NCBI RefSeq assembly: GCF_001436695.1
Contig: NZ_AYZG01000007.1
Coordinates: forward strand, 1-64,000
Source: Lactobacillus taiwanensis DSM 21401
Lineage (GTDB): Bacteria > Bacillota > Bacilli > Lactobacillales > Lactobacillaceae
Length of the DNA: 64,000 bases
Direction of reading: 5' to 3'
Below, piece after piece: positions 27,529 through 36,765 of this stretch. The notes under the pieces were generated by a model. That model searched no databases. It was not told the origin of the DNA and worked only from the letters and a program-made list of their open reading frames with translations. The position numbers and the translations under genes were made by a program. Within the stretch, counting starts at the first letter, position 1; each line of letters opens with the position of its first letter.

Positions 27529-28182
27529 ATGTTATCGGCTATTCAGATTAGTAAAAAGTTTAAAGATAGAATTATTTTAAACGAGACTTCATGTGAATTT
27601 GAAAAAGGAAAGAGCTATGCAATTATTGGTCGGAGTGGTGCAGGAAAAACTACTTTTTTAAATATTCTTGGGGGACTAGAACAACCCGACTCTGGGAAGA
27701 TCTGTATCTCTGGAAAAGAAGTAAATGAAAAAAATATAGACAAATTACGAAGAGATACATTAGGATATATTTTTCAAAATTTTGGATTAATTGATAATGA
27801 TTCTGTTAAGAGTAACTTATCGGTTGGGATAAAGCATAAAAAGATATCGGAATCTCAAAAAATAAAATTAATGCATGAGGTTCTTGAGCAATTAGATTTG
27901 AAATATTTAGATTTAGAACGAAAAGTTTATACTTTAAGTGGAGGAGAGCAGCAGAGAATAGCCTTGGCGCGCATAATCTTGAAACAACCTCAAATAATTT
28001 TTGCAGATGAGCCAACAGGATCCTTAGATCCAGATAATGCTTCACTTATTTTAAAACATTTATTGGCAGATTTTAGTAAACAGGCAATAATTTTAATAGC
28101 AACCCATGATCCGAAAGTATGGAATGCCTGTGATTACGTAGTTAAATTAAACAATCATACTATTCAATTTGTTAAAAATTAA
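27529..28182 (+). CDS. Bacteriocin-export ABC transporter ATP-binding protein
   Basis: ATPase of 217 residues of the MacB/LolD type: Walker A GRSGAGKTT, signature LSGGEQQR, Walker B IIFADEPTGSLD and ATHD. AAGGAGGATCAG precedes the ATG, 11 bases after the membrane protein stop, so both form one operon. The combination bacteriocin, DUF1430-like membrane protein and this ATPase is characteristic of the lactococcin 972 group. Confidence 0.9.
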   Translation: MLSAIQISKKFKDRIILNETSCEFEKGKSYAIIGRSGAGKTTFLNILGGLEQPDSGKICISGKEVNEKNIDKLRRDTLGYIFQNFGLIDNDSVKSNLSVGIKHKKISESQKIKLMHEVLEQLDLKYLDLERKVYTLSGGEQQRIALARIILKQPQIIFADEPTGSLDPDNASLILKHLLADFSKQAIILIATHDPKVWNACDYVVKLNNHTIQFVKN

Positions 28183-28203
28183 GCTTTAATGCAGGGGGAA
28201 AAT

Positions 28204-28530
28204 ATGAAGAAATTTAAAATAGGAGTTATTTCACTTCTAACTGTACTGGTAATAGCAATTATTGGAGTTTTGACTGTTCATACGTCTGCTACCGATCGTT
28301 TAAATCCATTGGTTAGGGAAACAGTTAGTTATGCTAAGGTTCCAAAAAACACTCAGAATTACAAACAAGTAACGATCATTAACCCAAAGGATAGTAAAAC
28401 TAGAGCTTATAAAATAAAACAAGTAGGTGGTTATGATCCAAATCAGGAATATATTAAGATCCATCATAAGGGTCAATATGTAAAATCAATTTCATACATT
28501 ACAAAAAATCAATTTTATAACCAACAATAA
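28204..28530 (+). CDS. YxeA family (DUF1093) secreted or anchored small protein
   Basis: Product of 108 residues with an N-terminal hydrophobic segment (about 7-25) followed by an extracytoplasmic domain containing ITKNQ near the end and a YxeA-like core with repeated Tyr/Lys residues. The start at ATG 28204 follows AGGGGGAAA. It closes the bacteriocin operon, 21 bases after the ATPase. YxeA proteins often accompany peptide-antibiotic transporters, so an immunity or accessory role is plausible but unproven. Confidence 0.7.
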   Translation: MKKFKIGVISLLTVLVIAIIGVLTVHTSATDRLNPLVRETVSYAKVPKNTQNYKQVTIINPKDSKTRAYKIKQVGGYDPNQEYIKIHHKGQYVKSISYITKNQFYNQQ

Positions 28531-28538
28531 AAATTTTT

Positions 28539-28562
28539 AGCTAGCAGGTCGCTAGCTTTTTT
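28539..28562 (+). terminator. Terminator of the bacteriocin operon
   Basis: Perfect seven-base stem AGCTAGC / GCTAGCT with a five-base loop and T6 tail. Confidence 0.85.
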
Positions 28563-28603
28563 CTTTTTGTTAAAATATAAGCAGAAATTAAAGAGGAAGA
28601 TCC

Positions 28604-29086
28604 ATGTTAACTAAAAAGCAAAAAGAAAAATACATGCACCTAGCCTTTGAACAGGCAAAAAAGGCTGAAGAACAAGGTGAGGTACCAATTGGTGCAATTG
28701 TTGTAGATAAAAATGGCAATGTGATTGGCGAAGGATATAATAGACGCGAGCTTGATGAAGATGCAACGCAGCATGCCGAAATGATTGCGATTAGACAAGC
28801 CTGTAAAAAATTAAATTCCTGGCGCTTAGTCGACTGTAGTTTATTTATTACGCTTGAACCATGCCCTATGTGCAGCGGGGCAATCATTAATTCAAGACTG
28901 GCTGAAGTTTACTATGGTGCTTTTGATCCAAAAGCTGGAGCAGCAGGTAGCGTAATTGATTTATTTAAAGTGGAAAAATTTAATCATCATCCTCAAATTT
29001 ATGGTGGTTTATTTAGGGATCAAGCTGCTCAAATGCTAAAAGATTTTTTCCGTGAAATTAGACGTAAACAAAAGCAAGATAAATAG
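28604..29086 (+). CDS. tadA: tRNA-specific adenosine deaminase
   Basis: Converts the wobble adenosine of tRNA-Arg(ACG) to inosine. The 160-residue product has the deaminase zinc motifs HAE (in TQHAEMIAI) and PCPMCSGAI. GAGGAAGATCC precedes the ATG. Its position before the SRP RNA gene and dnaX is the standard Firmicutes arrangement. Confidence 0.96.
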   Translation: MLTKKQKEKYMHLAFEQAKKAEEQGEVPIGAIVVDKNGNVIGEGYNRRELDEDATQHAEMIAIRQACKKLNSWRLVDCSLFITLEPCPMCSGAIINSRLAEVYYGAFDPKAGAAGSVIDLFKVEKFNHHPQIYGGLFRDQAAQMLKDFFREIRRKQKQDK

Positions 29087-29117
29087 TGGAAAAATAAATC
29101 AAAATACTGTATTATAG

Positions 29118-29200
29118 TTTGTGGGCAATGTCCGACCTCCAAATTGTGTCAGGACCGGAAGGTAGCAGCACTAAGGTTACTTGGGCATGTGCCTTTTTTT
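29118..29200 (+). ncRNA. ffs: Signal recognition particle RNA, small bacterial type
   Basis: The conserved domain IV core GTCAGGACCGGAAGGTAGCAGC is recognised in two parts: GTCAGGACCGGAAGG then TAGCAGCACTAAGG. It is closed by flanking complementary sequence and ends in a T7 tract at about 29193-29200. A TATTAT -10 element at 29110-29115 marks the 5' end. It lies between tadA and dnaX, the usual place. Ends are estimates. Confidence 0.92.
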
Positions 29201-29212
29201 GAGAAAATAAAC

Positions 29213-29245
29213 AGCTCTTAGCTCGTTTGAGCTAGGAGTTTTTTT
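29213..29245 (+). terminator. Hairpin before dnaX
   Basis: Stem CTCTTAGCTC / GAGCTAGGAG with a four-base loop and T7 tail, 18 bases before the dnaX start. It is either a second SRP RNA terminator or a dnaX attenuator. Confidence 0.75.
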
Positions 29246-29262
29246 GATAAAGGAAGTGCAAA

Positions 29263-31071
29263 ATGGCTTATCAAGCGCTATATCGTAAGTGGCGTCCTAG
29301 AACTTTTGATGGAGTTGTAGGGCAGACAGCGATTACTGATACATTAAAAAATGCAATCAAGCGTGGCAAGATATCACATGCTTTTCTATTCGCAGGACCA
29401 CGTGGTACTGGTAAAACATCATGTGCTAAAATTTTTGCCAAGGCCTTAAATTGTACTAATCTGCAAGACGGAGAACCATGTAATAAGTGTGAAAACTGTC
29501 TTGCAGCAGATCAAGGAACAATGAATGATATCATCGAAATCGATGCCGCCTCCAACAATGGTGTTGATGAAATTCGAGATATCAGAGATAAAGTAAAATA
29601 CGCCCCAACACAAGGTAAATATAAAGTCTACATCATCGATGAGGTTCATATGCTTTCGATGGGAGCCTTCAATGCCTTACTTAAGACACTAGAAGAGCCA
29701 CCAGAGCATGTGGTATTTATCTTAGCTACGACTGAACTTCAAAAGGTTCCTGCAACTATTATTTCAAGAACTCAGCGCTACAACTTTAAGCGGATTGATC
29801 AACATGATTTAATTGCTCGAATGACTTATATTTTAGGCCAAGAAAAAATTGACTTTGAAGAAAAGGCCCTTGAAGTAATTGCTCAAGTAGCTGATGGTGG
29901 AATGCGTGATAGTTTAAGTATCTTGGACCAGATCTTGTCTTATGATCAAGATAAGGTTAAATATGAAGATGCTTTAAGAATCACCGGATACGCTGCTCAA
30001 GAAAAAGTTGAACAAGTATTATTAAATTTACTTAATGGTGAAACCTCGACAGCTCTTGAAATAGTTCATGGTCTCCTAAAAGACGGCGCATCAACTAAAA
30101 ATATTTTAGACGAGTTGATTAGTTTAACTGTTAAAGGGATGCTGGCAATTAAGAGTAATAAGGAAGAAACTTTTTTAACTGAGAATTATGCCTCTGAATT
30201 AGCTAAAATTCCAGAAGAAAAGTTTTATAATTTAGTCCAAGCAGCTAATACTGCTTTAAATGATTTACGCTATACTAATCAGCAACAAATTCCGCTTGAT
30301 GTATTTGTAGTTCAAGTAACTCAAGCTCCAGTAAAAAATGAATCTGCGGGCCAAGCAGCGGAAGCAATTTCATCAGATATTGTTCAAACTCTAAAAAATC
30401 AAATTGACACTTTAAGCAAGCAAGTTGCTGAATTGAAAAATCGGCCAGCGCCTGCTAGAAATATTACTTCAGACTTTTCTGGCACAATTAAAACTGAAAC
30501 TAAGTCACAAATTAAACCCCTTACCGATAAAGAAAATCAACTAGAACAAAAGCCGAGAAGAAGAAAGGCTAGTTCTAATAACCAAGCGGCTCAAGAAAAT
30601 AACCGCCGGCAAGTATATCATGTGCTTGAAAATGCCACTAAGGAAGATTTAAATACAGTAAAAGATATTTGGCCAGACTTACTGTCTACTCTAAAGGTTT
30701 CTCAACGAGCTGTAATGGAAGTTTTGGATCCTGTAGCTGCAAGTCATGAGCAAGTTGTTTTAAAATGTAAATATGAATTATGGTTTGAACGAGCAAATCA
30801 AGATGGGGATCTAATTTCTCAACTTGAAGCTGAAATTGCTAAGTTAACAAAGCATAATTATAGTATTGTTTTAGTTGCAGATTCTTCATGGTTGAAAGTA
30901 CGTCATGATTTTGTGGCAAGTCATAAAGAAGAGTTACTTGCTAAAAAATTTCAAAGACTAGAAAAATCTGAACAAGAAGCAAATGGTAATCAAATAGATC
31001 CAGAAGCCAAAAAGCAAGTCATTGATAAGGCAAAAGAACTTTTTGGTGATCTAGCACAAGTTAAAGATTAA
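29263..31071 (+). CDS. dnaX: DNA polymerase III subunits gamma/tau
   Basis: Clamp-loader ATPase of 602 residues. Walker A is [10 protein letters not shown], the zinc module CNKCENC with an upstream Cys, Walker B IIDEVHML and the sensor SRTQ. The C-terminal third, with a linker at about 360-440 and a tau-like domain, fits tau. I did not find an obvious programmed frameshift slip site. It heads dnaX-ybaB-recR-yaaL. Confidence 0.97.
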   Translation: MAYQALYRKWRPRTFDGVVGQTAITDTLKNAIKRGKISHAFLFAGPRGTGKTSCAKIFAKALNCTNLQDGEPCNKCENCLAADQGTMNDIIEIDAASNNGVDEIRDIRDKVKYAPTQGKYKVYIIDEVHMLSMGAFNALLKTLEEPPEHVVFILATTELQKVPATIISRTQRYNFKRIDQHDLIARMTYILGQEKIDFEEKALEVIAQVADGGMRDSLSILDQILSYDQDKVKYEDALRITGYAAQEKVEQVLLNLLNGETSTALEIVHGLLKDGASTKNILDELISLTVKGMLAIKSNKEETFLTENYASELAKIPEEKFYNLVQAANTALNDLRYTNQQQIPLDVFVVQVTQAPVKNESAGQAAEAISSDIVQTLKNQIDTLSKQVAELKNRPAPARNITSDFSGTIKTETKSQIKPLTDKENQLEQKPRRRKASSNNQAAQENNRRQVYHVLENATKEDLNTVKDIWPDLLSTLKVSQRAVMEVLDPVAASHEQVVLKCKYELWFERANQDGDLISQLEAEIAKLTKHNYSIVLVADSSWLKVRHDFVASHKEELLAKKFQRLEKSEQEANGNQIDPEAKKQVIDKAKELFGDLAQVKD

Positions 31072-31084
31072 GGAGAGAAAAAAG

Positions 31085-31414
31085 ATGAGTAGAAGACCTA
31101 ATTTTGGCGGTATGGGCATCGGCAACATGCAAGGAATAATTAAACAGGCTAAGAAGATGCAACAACAAATGGAAGCTGAACAAGCAAGTTTGGCTACTCA
31201 AGAATTTGTAGGTAAATCAGCTGATGATATGGTTATTGCTACATTTAGTGGGGACCGTAAGTTAAAAGATTTAAAGATTAATAGAGAAGCAATTGATCCA
31301 GATGACCCAGATATGCTTCAAGATTTAGTTATTGATGCTGTTAATAAAGGAATTAAAGCTGTTGATGATGCGACTCAAGCATCAATGGGTAAATATACTA
31401 AGGGTTTGATGTAA
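31085..31414 (+). CDS. YbaB/EbfC nucleoid-associated protein
   Basis: DNA-binding dimer of 109 residues with the typical Met/Gln-rich first helix ([20 protein letters not shown]) and [13 protein letters not shown] core. It lies 13 bases after dnaX and one base before recR, the conserved dnaX-ybaB-recR operon. GGAGAGAAAAAG precedes the ATG. Confidence 0.96.
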   Translation: MSRRPNFGGMGIGNMQGIIKQAKKMQQQMEAEQASLATQEFVGKSADDMVIATFSGDRKLKDLKINREAIDPDDPDMLQDLVIDAVNKGIKAVDDATQASMGKYTKGLM

Positions 31415-31415
31415 G

Positions 31416-32015
31416 ATGCAATATCCATTACCAATTGCACGTTTAATTGATAATTACATGAAATTGCCTGGTATTGGTGAAAAAACAGCAACGCGATTAG
31501 CTTTTTATACAATGGATATGCCTGAAGATGATGTAGAAGATTTTTCTAAAGCATTAATACAGGTAAAAGAAAATCTTCATTCTTGTTCGATTTGTGGCAA
31601 TATCACTGAAAGCGATCCATGTGAAATTTGTCGTGATACAAATCGTGACCACTCTACCATTATGGTAGTTGAACAGCCTAAAGACGTAATGGCTTTTGAA
31701 GAGATGGGCGAATATAATGGTTTGTACCATGTCTTACATGGAGTTTTATCGCCAATGGATGGAGTTGGACCAGAAGAAATTAATATTAAAAGTTTAATTA
31801 CTAGGCTTCAAAAACAAGATGATGTGAAAGAAGTTATTCTGGCTTTAAACTCTAGCCCAGAAGGAGAAGCAACTGCCATGTATTTGGCTAAACTCATTAA
31901 GCCAGCTGGTTTGAAGGTAACACGTCTTGCTGCAGGACTAGCCGTAGGTAGCGATATCGAATATGCAAATTCAATTACTTTAAAGCGTGCTGTTCAAGGG
32001 AGAACAGATCTATGA
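31416..32015 (+). CDS. recR: Recombination protein RecR
   Basis: Recombination mediator of 199 residues working with RecF and RecO. It has the helix-hairpin-helix [15 protein letters not shown], the C4 zinc finger [16 protein letters not shown] and a Toprim domain starting [15 protein letters not shown]. Its stop overlaps the yaaL start by four bases. Confidence 0.97.
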   Translation: MQYPLPIARLIDNYMKLPGIGEKTATRLAFYTMDMPEDDVEDFSKALIQVKENLHSCSICGNITESDPCEICRDTNRDHSTIMVVEQPKDVMAFEEMGEYNGLYHVLHGVLSPMDGVGPEEINIKSLITRLQKQDDVKEVILALNSSPEGEATAMYLAKLIKPAGLKVTRLAAGLAVGSDIEYANSITLKRAVQGRTDL

Positions 32016-32248
32016 TTGGAAAAAGGCATAAAGTTAAAAAAGCAGGAGACGAACGATTATTAAGGATTGTGGCTCAACTGCAAAGACAACTTGCAGAACA
32101 GAAAGTTTTCGACCAAACAACGGTTGATTATTCATTTGATAATCGTGTTTTAAATAAAATTCTTCATGCAAAATTTATTTTTTTATATGAAGAAGCAAGA
32201 AGAAGAAACACTAAATCTAGTAGCTCATCAAGCGTTATTACTAGATAA
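32012..32248 (+). CDS. YaaL family (DUF2508) protein
   Basis: Product of 78 residues, basic and helical, of unknown function. It overlaps recR by ATGA exactly as YaaL does in other Firmicutes, and the [20 protein letters not shown] core is typical. A terminator follows, closing the operon. Confidence 0.85.
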   Translation: MIGKRHKVKKAGDERLLRIVAQLQRQLAEQKVFDQTTVDYSFDNRVLNKILHAKFIFLYEEARRRNTKSSSSSSVITR

Positions 32249-32251
32249 TGT

Positions 32252-32277
32252 AGTCCACCAAAGGTGGGCTTTTTTTA
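32252..32277 (+). terminator. Terminator after yaaL
   Basis: Stem AGTCCACC / GGTGGGCT with a three-base loop and T7 tail. Confidence 0.85.
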
Positions 32278-32355
32278 TGGAAAAATAAATAATCTTAAAA
32301 AAACAAGTCTGTCTTTCTTTTTTCTTTTACAGTACAATGCCAAGTGGGGGTAAAC

Positions 32356-32997
32356 ATGAGAGGATATTTAATTACATTTGAAGGCCCAGATGGGGCAGGA
32401 AAAACCACAGTTATCAACGAGCTTATCAAGCAATTACCTAAAACTTTGCAAGAAAGAACAATTGTTACACGCGAACCTGGTGGATCTAAAATTTCCGAAA
32501 ACATTAGGACAATTATTTTAGATCCAGAAAATAAAGAAATGGATGATCGAACTGAAGCTCTTCTTTATGCAGCTCAAAGAAGCCAGCATGTTAGTGAAGT
32601 GATTCGTCCTGCTTTAGCAGCTGGTAAAATTGTTTTATCTGATAGATTTATCGATAGTTCTTTAGCATATCAAGGTGTGGGTAGAGATTTAGGCGTTGAA
32701 GAAGTAAAACAAATTAATGATTTTGGAACTGGCGGACTTGAACCAGATTTAACGATCTTTTTAGATTTAGATCCAGCGGTTGGCTTGTCTAGAATTGAAA
32801 AAGAACGTGCAGGTCAAGAAGATCGGCTTGAGCAAGAAAAATTAGAATTTCATAATAAGGTTTATGCAGGCTATTCTGAGCTTTTAAAGCTATATCCTGA
32901 TAGAATTAAAAGAGTAGATGCAAATTTGCCGATCAAGGATGTTGCAGCCAATAGTGTTAAAATAATAAGAAAGCAATTACCTGATATTTTTATGTAA
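32356..32997 (+). CDS. tmk: Thymidylate kinase
   Basis: Phosphorylates dTMP to dTDP. The 213-residue product has the P-loop [21 protein letters not shown] and [14 protein letters not shown] chose the ATG at 32356, five bases after GGGGG; an in-frame GTG at 32344 overlaps that site. A TACAAT -10 at about 32333-32338 suggests a new promoter for tmk-darA-holB-yabA-rsmI. Confidence 0.96.
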   Translation: MRGYLITFEGPDGAGKTTVINELIKQLPKTLQERTIVTREPGGSKISENIRTIILDPENKEMDDRTEALLYAAQRSQHVSEVIRPALAAGKIVLSDRFIDSSLAYQGVGRDLGVEEVKQINDFGTGGLEPDLTIFLDLDPAVGLSRIEKERAGQEDRLEQEKLEFHNKVYAGYSELLKLYPDRIKRVDANLPIKDVAANSVKIIRKQLPDIFM

Positions 32998-33010
32998 GGA
33001 TTTGGTAAGA

Positions 33011-33337
33011 ATGAAACTTGTTTTAGCAATTGTGCAGGATAAAGATGCAGATGCATTAGCGAAAGAATTTATTCAAAATGATGTTCGGGCAACTAAATTA
33101 GCTACTAGTGGTGGATTTTTAAAGGCAGGAAATACAACTTTTATTGTTGGTATTGAAGATTCACGAGTAAATGAAGTATTAGAAATCATTAAGAGGAGTT
33201 CACATACTAGAGAACAATATGTTTCTAATATGAACATGGATGCGGCTGGTACGTCGATGTTAGGCAAACCTGTACAAGTTACTGTTGGTGGAGCGACGGT
33301 CTTTGTATTACCAGTTGAGGAATTTAAGCACTTTTAA
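33011..33337 (+). CDS. darA: PII-like cyclic-di-AMP receptor DarA (YaaQ)
   Basis: Trimeric PII-like protein of 108 residues that binds c-di-AMP in Bacillus, Listeria and Staphylococcus. Recognised by MKLVLAIVQDKDADAL, ATKLATSGGFLKAGNTTF and the C-terminal VTVGGATVFVLPVE. It sits between tmk and holB as in other Firmicutes; its stop overlaps the holB start by one base. Confidence 0.95.
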   Translation: MKLVLAIVQDKDADALAKEFIQNDVRATKLATSGGFLKAGNTTFIVGIEDSRVNEVLEIIKRSSHTREQYVSNMNMDAAGTSMLGKPVQVTVGGATVFVLPVEEFKHF

Positions 33338-34194
33338 TGATTGATTTAAAGAATATAGGTAGTAAGCAGGTTGATCTTTTAAGGGATGCTTATCTAAATA
33401 AAAAAGTTGCTCATAGTTACTTGTTTGTTGATCCTATGCAAAAAAAGGGACTTAATACAGCTTATTGGCTTGCATGTCTTTTTAATTGTACGGGAGAAAA
33501 CAAGCCAGATGGGACTTGCAACAATTGCCAAAGAATTTTGGATGGAAATCATCCAGATGTCTTTTTGGTGAAATTAGAGGGAAAACAAACTCTCTCTATT
33601 GATCAGATTCGTCCCTTAAAAGAAGAACTGGCAAAGAGCCCTGTTGAAGGAAATCGTCGATTTTTTATAATTGAAAATGCAGAAAAATTAACTTTAGCTG
33701 CTAGTAATGCTCTTCTTAATTTGTTAGAAGAACCTGTTGCACCAGTAGTTACAATTCTGATTACAAATAATGAAAATCAAATTTTACCAACAGTTAAATC
33801 TAGAACGCAGATTCTTAATTTTTCTGATGAAAAAATTGATAGTAAAAGAGCCGAGCTACTTGAATATGGTTTAACTGATGAAGAAATAGATGATCTCGGT
33901 GATACGAATAAGCTTGAAGAAGAGAGCAAATATTTATTTCAAGAATTATTAGAGCATAATGATTTAGCCTTAGTACGTGTTAGTCGAATAAGTAGCCTTG
34001 CTACTAAGTCTGCAAGTCAAAAGTTTGTTTTTTACCAGCTTAAGACTTTGGCTCTAAAGAATTTAGAAGCAAATAAAAAGTTAAGGGAAATCGCATACTT
34101 GTTAGAATTGTTAATGATAGCTGATAAGATGCGAGCTAGTAATGTTAGTTTCCACAATACGTTAGATTATTTAGTATTGAGTTTTGAACGGTAG
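33337..34194 (+). CDS. holB: DNA polymerase III delta' subunit
   Basis: Clamp-loader subunit of 285 residues. The zinc module is NCTGENKPDGTCNNCQ and the AAA+ region includes NALLNLLEEP and SRTQILNF. The Walker A Lys/Thr motif is absent, as is usual for delta'. The ATG overlaps the darA stop by one base. Confidence 0.95.
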   Translation: MIDLKNIGSKQVDLLRDAYLNKKVAHSYLFVDPMQKKGLNTAYWLACLFNCTGENKPDGTCNNCQRILDGNHPDVFLVKLEGKQTLSIDQIRPLKEELAKSPVEGNRRFFIIENAEKLTLAASNALLNLLEEPVAPVVTILITNNENQILPTVKSRTQILNFSDEKIDSKRAELLEYGLTDEEIDDLGDTNKLEEESKYLFQELLEHNDLALVRVSRISSLATKSASQKFVFYQLKTLALKNLEANKKLREIAYLLELLMIADKMRASNVSFHNTLDYLVLSFER

Positions 34195-34204
34195 GTGTTT
34201 TTGA

Positions 34205-34549
34205 GTGGATCCATTTTCACAATTGTCACAATTACAGCAAAATCTTCAAGCAATGACAAAAACTGTTGCCGGTCTGGAAAATGACATGCTTGAAGTATTA
34301 AAAGAAAATACAGAATTAAAGGTTGAAAACCAACTATTAAGAGAAAAAATTAGTAAGTTAGATGCAAATAAAGAACCAGCTGAGAATAAGTCTCAAGCTG
34401 GTTTAAAATCATTACGCAATATTTATGACTCAGGTTATCATATTTGCAATATGTATTATGGTTCTCATCGTGAATCTGGTGAAGACTGCATGTTTTGCTT
34501 AGATATTTTAGATAACTTTGTAAATCATAGGCAAAAGAGTAGGGGATAA
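34205..34549 (+). CDS. yabA: Replication initiation control protein YabA
   Basis: Negative regulator of initiation that binds DnaA and DnaN. The 114-residue product has an N-terminal leucine-zipper-like coiled coil (about 5-60) and a C-terminal zinc-binding part HICN ... CMFC. The start is GTG at 34205, with GGTAGGTG upstream. It lies between holB and rsmI as in Bacillus. Confidence 0.93.
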   Translation: MDPFSQLSQLQQNLQAMTKTVAGLENDMLEVLKENTELKVENQLLREKISKLDANKEPAENKSQAGLKSLRNIYDSGYHICNMYYGSHRESGEDCMFCLDILDNFVNHRQKSRG

Positions 34550-34553
34550 AATA

Positions 34554-35411
34554 ATGCAAGTGCAGAGTAGTTTTAATGAAAAAGATAAGGGACGTCTGTA
34601 TCTTGTCCCTACTCCAATTGGAAATTTAGAAGATATTACTTTAAGAGCTAAGAGAATTCTGACTGAGGCTGACTATATTGCTGCTGAAGATACAAGAACC
34701 AGTGGTATTTTGCTTGAAAAAATTGGCGTTCATAATAAGATGATCTCTTTTCATAAGTATAATTCAAAAGAACGTGCACCAGAGTTGATTAAGTTGCTTA
34801 AAGAGGGAAATACAATTGCAGAAATTTCTGATGCTGGAATGCCAGTTATTTCTGATCCTGGTTATATTTTGGTACAAGAGTGTATTAAAAATGATATTCC
34901 AGTAGTATCTCTTCCAGGACCTTCTGCTTTTGCGACGGCTCTAATTGCGTCTGGTTTTGATGCACAACCATTTACTTATTATGGTTTTTTACCTAGAAAG
35001 AGCAGCGAGCAAAAGAAATATTTTGAAATGATGGATCAAGCACGTGCTACATCTATTTTTTATGAAGCACCGCACCGTTTAAAGAAAACTTTGAAAACTT
35101 TAGCGGAAGTAATCAAGCCAGATAGAAAGATTGCTTTAGCTCGTGAGTTAACTAAAATTCATGAAGAATATATCAGAGGATCAATTAGTGAGATTAATGA
35201 GTATTTTACTAAGAATGATCCACGTGGTGAATTTGTGGTTTTAGTTTCGCCAAATGAAGAAGAGGAAAAGCAACTCTCCTGGGATGAATTGATTAAGCAA
35301 GTGGCTGATCGAGTTAAAGCTGGCGAAAGTAAAAAAGATGCTATTAAGTTAGTTGCTAAAGCTAATAAAGTATCAAAAAATGAACTCTATGATAAATATC
35401 ATCAAAATTAA
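34554..35411 (+). CDS. rsmI: 16S rRNA 2'-O-ribose C1402 methyltransferase
   Basis: Tetrapyrrole-methylase-fold enzyme of 285 residues. Signature segments are LVPTPIGNLEDITLRA, AAEDTRTSGILL, ISDAGMPVISDPG and SLPGPSA. The C-terminal tail (about 245-285) is the small HTH-like extension common in Firmicutes. It is four bases after yabA in the same operon. Confidence 0.96.
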   Translation: MQVQSSFNEKDKGRLYLVPTPIGNLEDITLRAKRILTEADYIAAEDTRTSGILLEKIGVHNKMISFHKYNSKERAPELIKLLKEGNTIAEISDAGMPVISDPGYILVQECIKNDIPVVSLPGPSAFATALIASGFDAQPFTYYGFLPRKSSEQKKYFEMMDQARATSIFYEAPHRLKKTLKTLAEVIKPDRKIALARELTKIHEEYIRGSISEINEYFTKNDPRGEFVVLVSPNEEEEKQLSWDELIKQVADRVKAGESKKDAIKLVAKANKVSKNELYDKYHQN

Positions 35412-35428
35412 TTGCGTGGTGAGCGTTA

Positions 35429-36169
35429 ATGGAAAAGATTTTTAAAGAAGGACATCAGGTTACTTATGGTGACTGTGATGAAACAGGAAGAATACAACTT
35501 CCTAAGTTAATTGAACATTTTATGCAAGTTTCAAATGATCAATTAACTCAAGGAGGAGCAGGTATCAAGGATTTGTTAAAGCAAAACTTGGGCTGGGTAG
35601 TGGTTGAATATCATCTTGATGTTGAGCGTTTACCTAAAGCTGGCGAAAAAATTACGGTAACAACTAATGGTAGTGGTTATAATCGCTTTTTTGAATACAG
35701 AGATTTTGGTATAATTGATTCTACTAACAAAAAGATAGTAGATGCTAAAAGCCAGTGGGTAATTTTAGATTTGGAAAATCGAAAAATTACTGAAGCAGAT
35801 AGTCAAATGATGGAAAAGTTTGGAAATCCGTATTTGAAGCATATGCCACGCTTTAAGAGATTGCGTCCTTTAAAAGAAAAGGAGTATGAATCAAATAAGA
35901 CATATGCAGTTAGATATTATGATTTAGATACGAACCATCATTTAACTAATAGTGTTTACTTTGATTGGATGATTGATACCTTACCTAGAGAGTTTTTAAA
36001 TTCTCATACTATTAAGAGTATTGATATTTCATTCAAGAAGGAAGTACAATATGGCGCTCAAGCTTTATCAGAGGTAAAACTTGATTCAGAAAGACTTATT
36101 TCGTATCATTTGATTTCTAATCAAGGTGAAACTTCTGCTTTAGCTGAGATTATTTGGAGAGAAAATTAG
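35429..36169 (+). CDS. Acyl-ACP thioesterase
   Basis: Double-hotdog thioesterase of 246 residues (FatA/FatB-like bacterial family) that releases fatty acids from acyl carrier protein. The second hotdog contains YDLDTNHHLTNSVYFDW with the expected Asp/Asn/His residues. The weak site GGTGAGCG lies before the ATG. It follows rsmI by 17 bases and is closed by a terminator. Confidence 0.88.
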   Translation: MEKIFKEGHQVTYGDCDETGRIQLPKLIEHFMQVSNDQLTQGGAGIKDLLKQNLGWVVVEYHLDVERLPKAGEKITVTTNGSGYNRFFEYRDFGIIDSTNKKIVDAKSQWVILDLENRKITEADSQMMEKFGNPYLKHMPRFKRLRPLKEKEYESNKTYAVRYYDLDTNHHLTNSVYFDWMIDTLPREFLNSHTIKSIDISFKKEVQYGAQALSEVKLDSERLISYHLISNQGETSALAEIIWREN

Positions 36170-36170
36170 A

Positions 36171-36203
36171 GGCATGACTTGTTAGTAAAGTCGTGCTTTT
36201 TTT
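36171..36203 (+). terminator. Terminator before folT
   Basis: Stem GGCATGACTT / AAAGTCGTGC followed by seven T residues. Confidence 0.85.
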
Positions 36204-36214
36204 GGAAGGTAGGG

Positions 36215-36736
36215 ATGCCGATGAAGACAGGAATAAAGAAAATAGATTTGCAGGGCTTAGTTACTCTGGCATTACTGGTAGCAATGAATGTTGTGCTACA
36301 AAAAATATCGTTTGGTCCAGCTACAGTAAAAGTAGGATTGGGATTTATTGGAAGTGCATTATTGGCTTATTATTTTGGTCCTTTCTGGGGCGGAGTTGGT
36401 GCAGTACTAAGTGATTTATTAAAATCAGCTGTTTTTGGCGTTGAGGGTGGATTTTTCCCAGGATTTATTCTCTCAGCAATAGTAGGGGTTGTGATTTATG
36501 CGATCTTTTTATATCAAAAACCAATTAAATGGTGGCGCATTATTGCTGCAACTTTATTAGTGACAATAGTTGTTAATGTATTAATGAATACATATTGGAT
36601 TCATCTATTATATGGGTTAGATTTAAGAGCTGCATTTTTACAAAGAATATTAAAGGAATTAATTGTACCTTGGATTCAAATTGTCCTCCTTTACGTAATT
36701 TTAAATGCTCTACAACGTGTTAAAATAAAAAGGTAA
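36215..36736 (+). CDS. folT: ECF transporter S component, folate-specific FolT
   Basis: Substrate-binding membrane protein of about 173 residues with six helices, which uses the shared ECF energising module (not in this window) to import folate. LVAMNVVLQKISFGPATVKV and GLGFIGSALLAYYFGPFWGG are typical of FolT. The start may be ATG 36215 or ATG 36221; both follow GGAAGGTAGGG. It has a terminator in front and precedes tsaB by 29 bases. Confidence 0.85.
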   Translation: MPMKTGIKKIDLQGLVTLALLVAMNVVLQKISFGPATVKVGLGFIGSALLAYYFGPFWGGVGAVLSDLLKSAVFGVEGGFFPGFILSAIVGVVIYAIFLYQKPIKWWRIIAATLLVTIVVNVLMNTYWIHLLYGLDLRAAFLQRILKELIVPWIQIVLLYVILNALQRVKIKR

Positions 36737-36765
36737 TTTTGATAAGTATTAAGGATAGAGTTTAA

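Noticed and set aside
29263-31071. Programmed frameshift in dnaX producing gamma
   Set aside because: No A AAA AAG-type slip site followed by a stem was found in the expected region.
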